A stretch of DNA of 64,000 nucleotides from an uncultured Granulosicoccaceae bacterium. GTDB lineage: Bacteria > Pseudomonadota > Gammaproteobacteria > CALCKW01. The notes beneath the pieces are model-generated. The model was not told the origin of the DNA. It searched no databases and was given only the letters and a program-made list of their open reading frames with translations. Positions 45,356 to 53,879 of this stretch are shown piece by piece (the first letter of the stretch is position 1; every line of letters begins with the position of its first letter). The stretch lies in assembly GCA_937965695.1 (NCBI GenBank), contig CALCKW010000056.1:1-64000 (forward strand). The letters run 5' to 3'. The translations under genes and the position numbers were made by a program.

Positions 45356-46065
45356 AGTCGCAGGGTCTCTTCTTTTTCCACCGTGAATCTTGATCTAACC
45401 CCGTCAACCCCGCCAAGTGCAAAAAACGAATCCTGATCTCGAAGCTCGCCTTTCTCAAGCAAAATGACAGAATCTTGTTCTTCAATTTCATCCAATAAAT
45501 GAGTCACCCACAAAACACCAACCCCTTGATCAGCCAACAGATGGATTTGTTTAGACATCTGTTGCCGGATAACAGGATCTAGCCCGTTTGTCGCCTCGTC
45601 TAATATCAAGATTTCTGGGCTAGGCATTAATGCTCTAACAATCTCTAAACGCCTTTTGTGACCACCATTGAGGTTGCCGGCTTTTTCGGTGCGTTGTTCC
45701 CAGAGGTCGAACTCTGTCAGAAGCTTTTCAGATTTTGCTTTGTAGTTTTTGAGCCCGAACAGACCGGCGAAATACTGAATATTCTGCTGCACAGACAGCT
45801 CAAGATCTAGAGTGTTTTCCTGGAAGACAAACCCGATTTTTAAGGCTTGCTCCAATCGATTGGAAGCATCCACTCCGCCAACAGAGACACGGCCTTTATC
45901 GGGGGCAAGTATTCCCGAGATAAGATTGAAAATGGTCGATTTACCAGCGCCATTTGCGCCGAGCAATGCGGTAAAACCACCGCCTTTTATATGAAGATTA
46001 AAATTTTTTAAAACGGTCTTTTTATCATAAGAGAAATCGACATCTTCCAAATGTATTTCCCGCAC
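45352..46065 (-). CDS. ABC transporter ATPase of the PQQ-alcohol system (PedB-like)
   Basis: 237 residues from a GTG at 46065 that overlaps the preceding stop by one base. Walker A LLGANGAGKSTIFNLI, Q-loop VFQENTLDLELSV, a signature LNGGHKRRLEIVRAL with G-G-H in place of S-G-G-Q, Walker B ILILDEATNGLD and switch His VTHLL. The LNGGHKRR variation is typical of the PQQ-dependent-alcohol-dehydrogenase-associated ATPase family. It pairs with the ABC-2 permease downstream. Confidence 0.88.
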   Translation of the reverse strand: MREIHLEDVDFSYDKKTVLKNFNLHIKGGGFTALLGANGAGKSTIFNLISGILAPDKGRVSVGGVDASNRLEQALKIGFVFQENTLDLELSVQQNIQYFAGLFGLKNYKAKSEKLLTEFDLWEQRTEKAGNLNGGHKRRLEIVRALMPSPEILILDEATNGLDPVIRQQMSKQIHLLADQGVGVLWVTHLLDEIEEQDSVILLEKGELRDQDSFFALGGVDGVRSRFTVEKEETLRL

Positions 46066-46505
46066 TACTTAATCTCAACGTCCAGTTTTTGACTCTCGCC
46101 TTTGCTACCAGGAATTTTTATCGTGTATTTACCAGGTTTGACGGCAATGAACCCAACTTCCATTGTTCCAGCATCATCAAACTCCAAAGACTCGACGCCA
46201 AAAGGACGAATTTCGAGGCCCTCTATAACAATCTCGTCAATCCAAATCGCCCGAGAAAAAGACGCCATATCCAGAGCTATTTCACCCGAACCGTCGGCTG
46301 TTATTTCGACCTCATAATAACTGCCCGACTTCAACGTCCACGGACCTCCTAAAGGCTCGCCCACAGACAAAATAATCTCAGGTAAATCTGTTTTATTCGA
46401 ACCTGATAGCAAGCCCGCTAACCCGAGAACATTTTTATCATCGTCATCTGCGATGACCAAATTGCTAAATAAAATACAAGCAAGCAAAGCGAAAGTACTT
46501 TTCAC
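46065..46505 (-). CDS. hypothetical exported protein in the PQQ ABC operon
   Basis: 146 residues: signal peptide to about residue 19, an acidic DDDDKN start, then a single beta-sandwich-like domain (GGPWTLKSGSYYEVEITADG, VGFIAVKPGKYTIKIPGSKG). The pattern looks like a small cupredoxin-like or Ig-like fold without visible metal ligands. It sits between the beta-propeller and ATPase genes, so it is probably a periplasmic component of the transport system. No named family recognised. Confidence 0.72.
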   Translation of the reverse strand: MKSTFALLACILFSNLVIADDDDKNVLGLAGLLSGSNKTDLPEIILSVGEPLGGPWTLKSGSYYEVEITADGSGEIALDMASFSRAIWIDEIVIEGLEIRPFGVESLEFDDAGTMEVGFIAVKPGKYTIKIPGSKGESQKLDVEIK

Positions 46506-46539
46506 GTAATAACTCCTCAGCAGGTTTCAAAATAAATCA

Positions 46540-47523
46540 CTAATTGTCCGTGGGGCGTGCTGCTGCCCCCCAGGGGAAGCGACCCACTTTGATCGCTTTG
46601 ATCGCTTCTAGTTTGTCTAGATCAATCACACTGACATCTCCCGATACGCCATTGGTAGTGAACAACTGTGTGCCGTCTGGAGAGAAGGCCATGTGCCATA
46701 CCCGTTTACCCACCAAAATATATTTGATCACCTCATAGCTAGTCGTATCGACAACCGCTATATGGTTTGCCGGACCGAGCGCGACAAAAGCGAGGCTGTT
46801 GTCTTGATTAAGTTCAACCCCTACAGGCTGAACTTTATCCGGATGAACACCGGGTATCTCGAAAACTATTTTGGACAGTTCGCTTTGATCGTCAGTCTTA
46901 AAAACAGTGACTGTCCCGCCGATTTCAGAACTGACCCAAAGTCGTTTACCGTCTGCCGTGAATTCAGCGTGGCGTGGTCGTGCATCCACAAGGCTATTGG
47001 CAAATATGGTGTTTGTCTGGGTATCAATCCAATGGGCCATATTGGTCGTTTCAGAGGTCGTTATGGAAACCATGCCATCTGGACTAACAGCCATGCCCTC
47101 TGGCTCCACACCAACATTTATTTGAGTCACTACTTTTCTGGTCTCAGTATCCACGACAGTGGTAATCGCATCGTCCTCATTGGCGATGTAAAGCAAGCGA
47201 CCATTGGGATGCAAAGCAAACTGCTCTGGGTCCTCCCCCGAAGGTAGATCGTAAAGAATTTCTCCCGACTCTACATCCATGACCTGCACTGCATCTGAGT
47301 CTGAAGCACATATATACAGATGTTTATAATCCTGAGAAAACGCAATACCTCTCGGGCGCTCCCCTACCTCGTACTCTCTCACAACCTCCAATGTTTTAGT
47401 ATCGATGACGACTACGGTGTCAGACTTCTCATTAGAAACCCAAATTTCATCTGCAATCGTTGGGGAAGTTAGCGATGAAAGCACAGCAGCTAAAAAAAGC
47501 TTTTTCCTGATAAATCTACTCAT
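46540..47523 (-). CDS. YVTN-type beta-propeller protein of the PQQ-alcohol system
   Basis: 327 residues: signal peptide (cleavage after PTIA), then seven blades with repeats such as DTVVVIDTKTLEVVREYEVG, ERPRGIAFSQD and EPEGMAVSPDG. This is the PQQ-dependent-catabolism-associated beta-propeller family. It overlaps the upstream binding-protein gene by 4 nt and is followed by the exported protein and the ABC genes. It is periplasmic and possibly a binding or docking component. Confidence 0.87.
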   Translation of the reverse strand: MSRFIRKKLFLAAVLSSLTSPTIADEIWVSNEKSDTVVVIDTKTLEVVREYEVGERPRGIAFSQDYKHLYICASDSDAVQVMDVESGEILYDLPSGEDPEQFALHPNGRLLYIANEDDAITTVVDTETRKVVTQINVGVEPEGMAVSPDGMVSITTSETTNMAHWIDTQTNTIFANSLVDARPRHAEFTADGKRLWVSSEIGGTVTVFKTDDQSELSKIVFEIPGVHPDKVQPVGVELNQDNSLAFVALGPANHIAVVDTTSYEVIKYILVGKRVWHMAFSPDGTQLFTTNGVSGDVSVIDLDKLEAIKAIKVGRFPWGAAARPTDN

Positions 47524-48683
47524 TGAAACACCTTACAATTTGATTCACCGCGATCATAACCCAATCCATCTAGTTCATTCGTGGCGTGCAGAAACCCTTC
47601 TAGCGGCGCCATAGCAACTAACGCACTCTGGTGCGCAAGCCCGATCGGCTGCCGCAGCTGACCGTTCCAATCTCTAAAAGACAAGGGCCGACCTTTAAAT
47701 CCAGCCAGCTCTATACCGTCAAGCAAATACTTCATTTGTGCCGCAGGCGTATCGAATTTCGTTTTGTTGTTAGCCTCGTCTATCGCCCGGAGTGCAATCC
47801 ATGCGGCATAGTCTTCACTCAGCATTGAACGACCAGCGGAAGACTTAAACCGACTCTGAAGCTGGGCAGAGCCCCATTGCTCAAAAACGCTTGACCAAGC
47901 GAGCGAGCGCAAGCCGTCCCCGCCAAAAACGGGTCTAGGTTTGTGCGTGTTGTATCGAATGTAACGGGCAAAATCATTCCATTCGTCAGCAACAAATAAA
48001 ACGTCATAGTCTCCCAGTTTCTGCGTTAAAAGAGACACTTCTGCCGCTGCCTGTCTGCGCAAATCTCCGTCGAGAATCCATTTAAGTTCGACATCAAATT
48101 CCAGCTGGTATTTTTTTGCCGAGCGTCGAAGCGCCTTGGCAAAATTAATATCCTCTCGACTGTTCCCTTCAAGCAGACTGAGGCGGTTCCATTTTTTCAT
48201 TATTAGAAACTGCATAAAGGCGTCAGAACGCATGGCGTAACTAGGAATCGTGTGCAGCAAGTTAGGGCGGCACTCCTTGTCGCGTAACTCAGCGTCATTC
48301 GACACTATATTAAAAAAGATCCGCGAGCTATCGGCAGCCCCGTCCACAACAGATAGTTGCTGTTTGGCATTCATGTCTAGCAATACATACGCTGCAACAC
48401 TGCTGTTCAATGCCAACTTTGCCGGTTCGATGTCCTCTTCACCAAATCGCTGCACATCAAGACGGAACTCATACCCTAGAAACCCCCCCGTTGTATTGTT
48501 GTCAGCCACAGCTAATTCAGCGCCGGATAAACCTAGATCATCAGGAATAGGGTCAAGATTGGATAAGGTAGGACGCTCTGGCTGATCAATTTTTAAGTAC
48601 AACACATCTACAACCTTGGCTTCTTCAGCGAAGATAGTAGTGCTAAAAAAAAGAATAATGAGTGATATGGTCAATTTTTTCAT
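47520..48683 (-). CDS. periplasmic binding protein of the PQQ-alcohol ABC system (PedA-like)
   Basis: 387 residues. Signal peptide, then a type I periplasmic-binding fold: LGLSGAELAVADNNTTGGFL (helix 1 with N-N-T-T-G), YVLLDMNAKQQLSVVDGAAD, CRPNLLHTIPSYAMRSDAFM and YDVLFVADEWNDFARYI. These match the PQQ-dependent alcohol dehydrogenase-associated ABC binding family. First gene of the five-gene minus-strand unit and divergent from the pedF operon. Confidence 0.87.
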   Translation of the reverse strand: MKKLTISLIILFFSTTIFAEEAKVVDVLYLKIDQPERPTLSNLDPIPDDLGLSGAELAVADNNTTGGFLGYEFRLDVQRFGEEDIEPAKLALNSSVAAYVLLDMNAKQQLSVVDGAADSSRIFFNIVSNDAELRDKECRPNLLHTIPSYAMRSDAFMQFLIMKKWNRLSLLEGNSREDINFAKALRRSAKKYQLEFDVELKWILDGDLRRQAAAEVSLLTQKLGDYDVLFVADEWNDFARYIRYNTHKPRPVFGGDGLRSLAWSSVFEQWGSAQLQSRFKSSAGRSMLSEDYAAWIALRAIDEANNKTKFDTPAAQMKYLLDGIELAGFKGRPLSFRDWNGQLRQPIGLAHQSALVAMAPLEGFLHATNELDGLGYDRGESNCKVFQ

Positions 48684-49428
48684 ATGCTTTTAGTGTCTAT
48701 AAGTCGTCGCTGTTTGCCATTAACTTCGCCGAAGTCACAGCCAAATCACACAGCGCTGTAAAATTTAAATTTCACACAACAGTTGTAGCCAGACAGTCTC
48801 TTCGCCCTACGAGACGCCAATCATAAAGCGCTTCAATGCGTGATACCAGTTTCCGAGCCGTAGGCTTCAGTTTATTTAGATGCACCTATTTGGCATAGAT
48901 TCAGCGGGATTTAATAGGGGTTTATTTGTGAAGATCAAAAGACTAATCTTTATAAAAACCAATCGCTTGATGCTTGTAAAGCACTGCGTTGAAGCTCACA
49001 CAGCGGAAGTCGCTTCGGCGAAACGGCACAGGATCACTTTCAACTTTTTTGTGTTCGCTGGAGAGCGATTCATCACCTATCATCAAAACCGCATACTGAG
49101 TTCTTTATTCCATATATTTCAATAGTTTAATTACTGTTCAAAGACAGAATACCTCAGCGGCTTGCAGCGACTTTTCAAACGTACTTTTCCTTTTCTCAGC
49201 GATTGATTGTGCAAATAAAGAAAACCAATAATCCCACCAGTCCTAACCTATATCCCCAAAATCCATCGATACCGCCCATAGACTGCAAATCTAGCATTTC
49301 ATATGGTAAGTTAGCTGTTGACCCTGCAAAAAAAGATTCGAAAAATCAGATGGGGCCAAAGGGCTTGTATTTGTCGATACTTCCCGTAGAAAATTTAACC
49401 AAAGTACAGGCTAGAAAGAGGACAGTCC
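48684..49428. promoter_or_regulatory. large divergent regulatory region between the two PQQ operons
   Basis: 745 nt with no convincing gene; an 81-codon open frame at 48880-49125 has no ribosome binding site or family. Related palindromes ACTTCGCCGAAGT (48723-48735) and CTTCGGCGAA (49013-49022) are candidate operators, one near each end. Confidence 0.45.
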
Positions 49429-50136
49429 GTGAAGACTTCATTGCTTTTATCCATACCCCTATCGGTACTCATATTTACCAACGCATTTGCGCACGGCGAC
49501 GTTACCCCACAGGCAATGGATACTTCCAGCTTGCCAGATGTCGGAGAAGAATGGCTCGAGGAAAACCCGTGGCGCGATCCCAGCACTGAGGTCTGGATGC
49601 AGGCTATTACCGTTGGGGCTTCAGGCTACAATCAAAATTGCGCACGCTGTCATGGCCTCGAGGTTGTCTCTGGAGGCATTGCACCTGACTTGAGGTATCT
49701 CAGCGCCGACGATGACGGTGACAGCTGGTATATCGAGCGCTTTAGAGTCGGAGCGACACAAAATGGCATCACGAAGATGCCTGGTTTTGAGCAAATTCTG
49801 GATCAAAGAGCTGCGTGGGCTATTCGCACTTACATTGAAACAAGGCCTGCTGATGACGCCTTCGACGCTCACAACGAACGCCTTGTGGCGATCCGCGATG
49901 AACTCACAGCCATGGCGCTCTCAATCTCAGAGGGAGCCGATGCCAGTAGCTTGGTCGATGGGGCCTCTAGTTTTAAAGCAGAATTGTCAGAGATAAACGC
50001 GACGGCCAAAACAGCCTCAAATGCTCCATTGGCAGAATCTGCTGCTTCCCGTGCAGCGGCCGCATTAGACGGTTCATCCAGTAGTTTCGCCTCAGCGGCA
50101 GAACTATTGACCATTGGCCTTAGCGCAGCGAAGTAA
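49429..50136 (+). CDS. pedF: cytochrome c-550 PedF family, C-terminally extended
   Basis: 235 residues from a GTG with AGAGGA upstream. Signal peptide to A22; the mature part begins HGDVTPQAMDTSSLPDVGEE, the PedF hallmark. The heme site is CARCH (71-75), with Met117 in TKMPGFEQIL as likely sixth ligand. It is the electron acceptor of PQQ ethanol dehydrogenases. The usual protein ends near residue 145; here about 85 further Ala/Ser-rich helical residues follow. It relies on the Ccm system for heme attachment. First gene of a four-gene operon. Confidence 0.9.
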   Translation: MKTSLLLSIPLSVLIFTNAFAHGDVTPQAMDTSSLPDVGEEWLEENPWRDPSTEVWMQAITVGASGYNQNCARCHGLEVVSGGIAPDLRYLSADDDGDSWYIERFRVGATQNGITKMPGFEQILDQRAAWAIRTYIETRPADDAFDAHNERLVAIRDELTAMALSISEGADASSLVDGASSFKAELSEINATAKTASNAPLAESAASRAAAALDGSSSSFASAAELLTIGLSAAK

Positions 50137-50147
50137 ACCACGCGACG

Positions 50148-51053
50148 ATGAAACGTTCCTATCTGTGTGTTGCACTGCTCTTAGCAGCTATCAACGGAAA
50201 AGCGCTCGCCAGCTGTGCTGACCTGGCGAAAGGTTTTAATGACGTTATCCCTGAGCGCTCAGACACCATCAATATTGTGGGGCAGGATTTCGACACCATT
50301 CTCGACCGCGGCTACATGACATTTGCCGTCTACGAGGATTTTGCCCCTTATTCTTGGAAATCTGGTTCGGAAGCAAAAGGTATTGATATTGAAATTGCTC
50401 GAGTCATAGCAGAGGAGATTGGAGTCGAGGCAAAGTTTAACTTTTTTGCCTCTGACGAAAATGTAGACGCAGACTTCCGCAACCAGATTTGGAGGGGCGG
50501 TTTAATAAACGGCGAGGTATCTAATGTCATGATGCATGCGCCCTACAACAAAGATCTGCAATGCAGGAATGAGTTTGTTGTATTAGGTGGCCAATACTTT
50601 AACGAAACATTAGCTACTGCGTACAGGATTGAAACCTTTCCCGACGGCGCCCCAACGACTCCTTACTATCGGTTTCACAAGGTTGGAGTTGAAAACCACA
50701 CGATATCCGATTTCTATCTTGGGAATTTCAACGGTGGTATGTTGCGCAAAAACGTTGTCCACTACGACAATCACCAAAAAGCGTTTGCTGGACTTAACAA
50801 GCGTGAAGTTGACGCCGTGATGGGAGTCAAAGGGAAGCTTGAGCATCTGGATCAATCGGATGATATCGCCGTAGATACCCCGCCGCTTGTCAATTTTGCT
50901 CTGAACGAATGGACCATTGGTATTGCAGTCAATTTTCGCTACAGAGAGCTTTATTATACCGCTGACGGTATTATTGCAGACATGGTAAACGACGGTAGAA
51001 TGAAGCAAGTTTTCGAAAATTATGAGGTCAGCTACATCGAGCCTAATTACTGA
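50148..51053 (+). CDS. quinoprotein-associated periplasmic binding protein (XoxJ/MxaJ-like)
   Basis: 301 residues: signal peptide (NGKALAS), then a type II binding fold of the SBP_bac_3 family: TFAVYEDFAPYSWKSGSEAK, GIDIEIARVIAEEIGVEAKF, DVDADFRNQIW-like segment and the second-lobe NREVDAVMGVKGKLEHL. Proteins of this group (XoxJ, MxaJ, PedG-like) accompany PQQ dehydrogenases and are thought to help activate or mature the enzyme rather than import a nutrient. It lies 11 nt after the pedF gene. Confidence 0.83.
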   Translation: MKRSYLCVALLLAAINGKALASCADLAKGFNDVIPERSDTINIVGQDFDTILDRGYMTFAVYEDFAPYSWKSGSEAKGIDIEIARVIAEEIGVEAKFNFFASDENVDADFRNQIWRGGLINGEVSNVMMHAPYNKDLQCRNEFVVLGGQYFNETLATAYRIETFPDGAPTTPYYRFHKVGVENHTISDFYLGNFNGGMLRKNVVHYDNHQKAFAGLNKREVDAVMGVKGKLEHLDQSDDIAVDTPPLVNFALNEWTIGIAVNFRYRELYYTADGIIADMVNDGRMKQVFENYEVSYIEPNY

Positions 51054-51066
51054 AGGTAATAATTAA

Positions 51067-53196
51067 TTGGTCAGATACATGAAAATACTGCAACACCTAC
51101 ATATTGGCACTATTTTCGTTATCAGCCTCATCTTCAGCTGTAGCCTCTCCGCCGACATCGTGACTGAAGATCGCATCCGATCAGAAGTCATTGCGCCTTA
51201 TAGCCTTGGCGGCAAAACAGAAATGGAGGGCGTTTGGGAGTTGCTCAATGGCAGTGGTGCCAAGGGCGGGTATGTCATAGAGAGTGAATGGATAAAACCC
51301 CTTCCAGGTTTTTCTGGAACACCCGTCAATCTCATCATCTTCCTAGACCTCGAAGGCATCATCATCGATGCCAAACTACTCAATCATAACGAACCCATTT
51401 TTGTCTCCGGCCTCGGAGAAGCTCCTTTTCGAGCATTTATCGAGCAATACCGTGGGCATTCCATCAATAGCGCCATCACCGTCGGTTCAAGCTACGGCAG
51501 CAATAAATCAAGTGGATCATTGATCTATTTTGACGGTGTCACCAAAGCAACCGCTTCTGTGCGCATCGCCCATGAAAGCATCCTCTCTGCAGCCCGTGAA
51601 GTCGCAAAATCAATGTTAAACGGCTTTTCAATGGTCAATGAAAAAGTCTACTTGAAACCTGACGAGGGCCTTTCTTATTCTTGGGATGAACTAGTCAGCA
51701 AAGGACTCGCTAGAAATTTAACGAAAACTCACGGCGAAGAACGCTCGCAATTTGCCGACACCCAGTGGCGCTCCGACGATCTATTCCCAGAAGCCGAAGA
51801 TGATGATCTATTTGTAGATTTATGGGTGGTGGATGTCACGCATCCTCATATTGCTCGTTCAGTCATGAGTGCGCGCATGTTCAAAGATTGGGAAAATTTC
51901 AAAAAAATTGCGCCGGATGACGAAACAATCCTTCTGATAGAACAGGGAAATCACGGCTTAGTCGACGAAGAATTTGTACGCAACACAGCACCACCTTTAA
52001 TTACGGCCAACCAAGATAAGTTCCCCCTATCCATTCGAGATGCTGACCTTCTCATTGACTTGAAAAAGGGAGTCCCTGACGATGGAACAGTAATGGTTGT
52101 GCGCCTCGACCGACGGCAAGGCTTTAGCCCTGTGAGAGAATGGGATCTAGGGCTTATTGCAACCCGACAACGAGGTATTCTAAAACCTGAAATTGGTGAA
52201 GCCGAGCTCAGTTGGAAATTTCAGGCGGACAAAGCGCTTTTTAGAATAGAAAAAGCCGTGCAACCGCCCACCCCTTTTGAGTCAGCGATCAACAGCCGTA
52301 TGGTTGATCTCATCATACTTGCTATTTTTTTAACGGCTCTTTGCCTTCTCGTTTTTTACAACCAAAAGTTCGTCAGAATTAGACATTGGAAATACCACAG
52401 AAGCCTCATCATGTTGTTTGTACTGGGCTTCATCGGTTGGTGGGGACAAGGACAACTCTCCATCGTGACACCGCTTGCTGCACTCATTGCAACCGCCAGC
52501 AGTAAACCGCTAGACTTCTTACTGTACGACCCCTTTTCGTTACTGCTTTGGGTCGTGGTCATTGGCAGCTTCTTTTTTGTCGGGCGAGCTTTGTTTTGCG
52601 GTTGGCTTTGCCCTTTCGGAGCCTTTCAGGATCTCATAGCGAGTTTGTCCAAGTGGCTGAAAATCCCACAACTAAAAGTCAACGACAAGTGGGATGCAAG
52701 ACTAAAGTCTGTCAAATACATCGCTTTGCTCGCTCTCGTTTCAGTCGCCTTTTTTGCACCACGCCAACTGGATACAGCCGTAGAGGTAGAGCCATTTAAA
52801 ACAGCAATATCCGTGTTTTTTATTCGCGAGTGGTATTACGTTTTTTATGCGGTACTGTGTTTAGGGGCATCGGTCGTTTTCTTCAAAGGCTATTGTCGGT
52901 ACCTATGCCCGCTTGGCGCGTTTATGGCTATTGGCGGATTTCTACGGCTTAGTAAATGGATTGATCGACGTGCAGAGTGCGGCTCCCCTTGCCAACTTTG
53001 CAAGGTGCGTTGCGACTACAATGCTATAAAAAAATCAGGAAAGATAACCTATTCCGAGTGCTTTGGTTGTTTAGACTGCGTCGATATTTATCAAGACAAA
53101 ACACAGTGTGTACCGTTGGTGCTGCACGAAAAAAGCAAGCTTAAAGGCGTAAACATAGAACACCGAACCACACCTGTTGCACATTCCGAAACCTAG
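51067..53196 (+). CDS. NosR-like FMN-binding and 4Fe-4S membrane protein
   Basis: 709 residues. Signal peptide, a periplasmic FMN-binding domain (about 40-190, with YFDGVTKATASVRIAHE at the flavinylation site), a unique middle domain, then five or six membrane helices (from about 415). Two Cys-rich turns follow the NosR/NapH pattern: FCGWLCPFGAFQD and YCRYLCPLGAFMA. The C-terminal ferredoxin part has CGSPCQLCKVRC and CFGCLDCVDIYQDKTQC. It probably moves electrons across the membrane to or from the periplasm, here beside a quinoprotein's cytochrome rather than N2O reductase. Start TTG 51067 (AAGG spaced 9) or ATG 51079. Confidence 0.85.
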   Translation: MVRYMKILQHLHIGTIFVISLIFSCSLSADIVTEDRIRSEVIAPYSLGGKTEMEGVWELLNGSGAKGGYVIESEWIKPLPGFSGTPVNLIIFLDLEGIIIDAKLLNHNEPIFVSGLGEAPFRAFIEQYRGHSINSAITVGSSYGSNKSSGSLIYFDGVTKATASVRIAHESILSAAREVAKSMLNGFSMVNEKVYLKPDEGLSYSWDELVSKGLARNLTKTHGEERSQFADTQWRSDDLFPEAEDDDLFVDLWVVDVTHPHIARSVMSARMFKDWENFKKIAPDDETILLIEQGNHGLVDEEFVRNTAPPLITANQDKFPLSIRDADLLIDLKKGVPDDGTVMVVRLDRRQGFSPVREWDLGLIATRQRGILKPEIGEAELSWKFQADKALFRIEKAVQPPTPFESAINSRMVDLIILAIFLTALCLLVFYNQKFVRIRHWKYHRSLIMLFVLGFIGWWGQGQLSIVTPLAALIATASSKPLDFLLYDPFSLLLWVVVIGSFFFVGRALFCGWLCPFGAFQDLIASLSKWLKIPQLKVNDKWDARLKSVKYIALLALVSVAFFAPRQLDTAVEVEPFKTAISVFFIREWYYVFYAVLCLGASVVFFKGYCRYLCPLGAFMAIGGFLRLSKWIDRRAECGSPCQLCKVRCDYNAIKKSGKITYSECFGCLDCVDIYQDKTQCVPLVLHEKSKLKGVNIEHRTTPVAHSET

Positions 53197-53211
53197 CAAA
53201 AGATACTCGTC

Positions 53212-53778
53212 ATGAATAAACTTACCCGTGCTTTGAATACAGTTGTTCTTCTATACGCTTCAATGCTCGCAGCGCAAGTATCCGCGGCGGAATTTTCCAT
53301 CACCCTGAAAAGCAACACAGATGAACAAGTCAACATCGGCGACCTACAGACAACGGCGCTAGGTGACGGTTTAAACTCTTACAAAATCAACTGGCGTGCT
53401 GAAATATTTGAAGAGCACTTCCTTAGCATGCGGCCTTTCAAATGCGTGCCCGGTGGTGCGAAGCTCTGGTGCCATACGCCTTATCCCTACGAAATAAATC
53501 GCCAATTCAGCGAAGAGGATTTAACTGACCTCGAGTATGATCTTATTTTTGTTTGGAAACCTGAAGGAGAATATGGTGTAAATCTGTGGAATGGTGTTTA
53601 CTATGATTTGACCCCAACAGAATTCGGTTGGGCAGGTACGATGCAGGAATACGATTTGAATATTCTCGGTATACCACCTGATGCAGGCGAACTCCGGCCC
53701 ATAAAACAGAAGGACCTGTACGAAGCAAACATTGAAGACCACCTTTTTCCTTTTATCGAAATCAGGAAGAAAGACTAG
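53212..53778 (+). CDS. hypothetical exported protein, last gene of pedF operon
   Basis: 188 residues: signal peptide to about residue 25 (AQVSAAE), then an unrecognised mainly beta domain with two Cys (MRPFKCVPGGAKLWCHTPYP) that could form a disulfide. PYEINRQFSEEDLTDLEYDL and GVNLWNGVYYDLTPTEFGWA are aromatic-rich. It follows the NosR-like gene by 15 nt, so it belongs to the same transcript and is probably periplasmic. No function proposed. Confidence 0.7.
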   Translation: MNKLTRALNTVVLLYASMLAAQVSAAEFSITLKSNTDEQVNIGDLQTTALGDGLNSYKINWRAEIFEEHFLSMRPFKCVPGGAKLWCHTPYPYEINRQFSEEDLTDLEYDLIFVWKPEGEYGVNLWNGVYYDLTPTEFGWAGTMQEYDLNILGIPPDAGELRPIKQKDLYEANIEDHLFPFIEIRKKD

Positions 53779-53879
53779 TTTGCCCTGCTCCTCAGTTATT
53801 ATATTTTGGCAGTTATAACTTATCAGTCACAAGCCAATAGTTCATTGTCTACTGTTGATCTAAAAAGGATGGCAGCATC

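Noticed and set aside
46693-47247. 184-codon plus-strand open frame
   Set aside because: Antisense to the beta-propeller gene, whose repeats are unmistakable.
48880-49125. 81-codon open frame in the PQQ control region
   Set aside because: No ribosome binding site, no family and odd composition; treated as non-coding.
51067-53196. Nitrous-oxide reductase locus
   Set aside because: Apart from the NosR-like architecture, no nosZ, nosD, nosF or nosY relatives are in the operon; context is PQQ/cytochrome.
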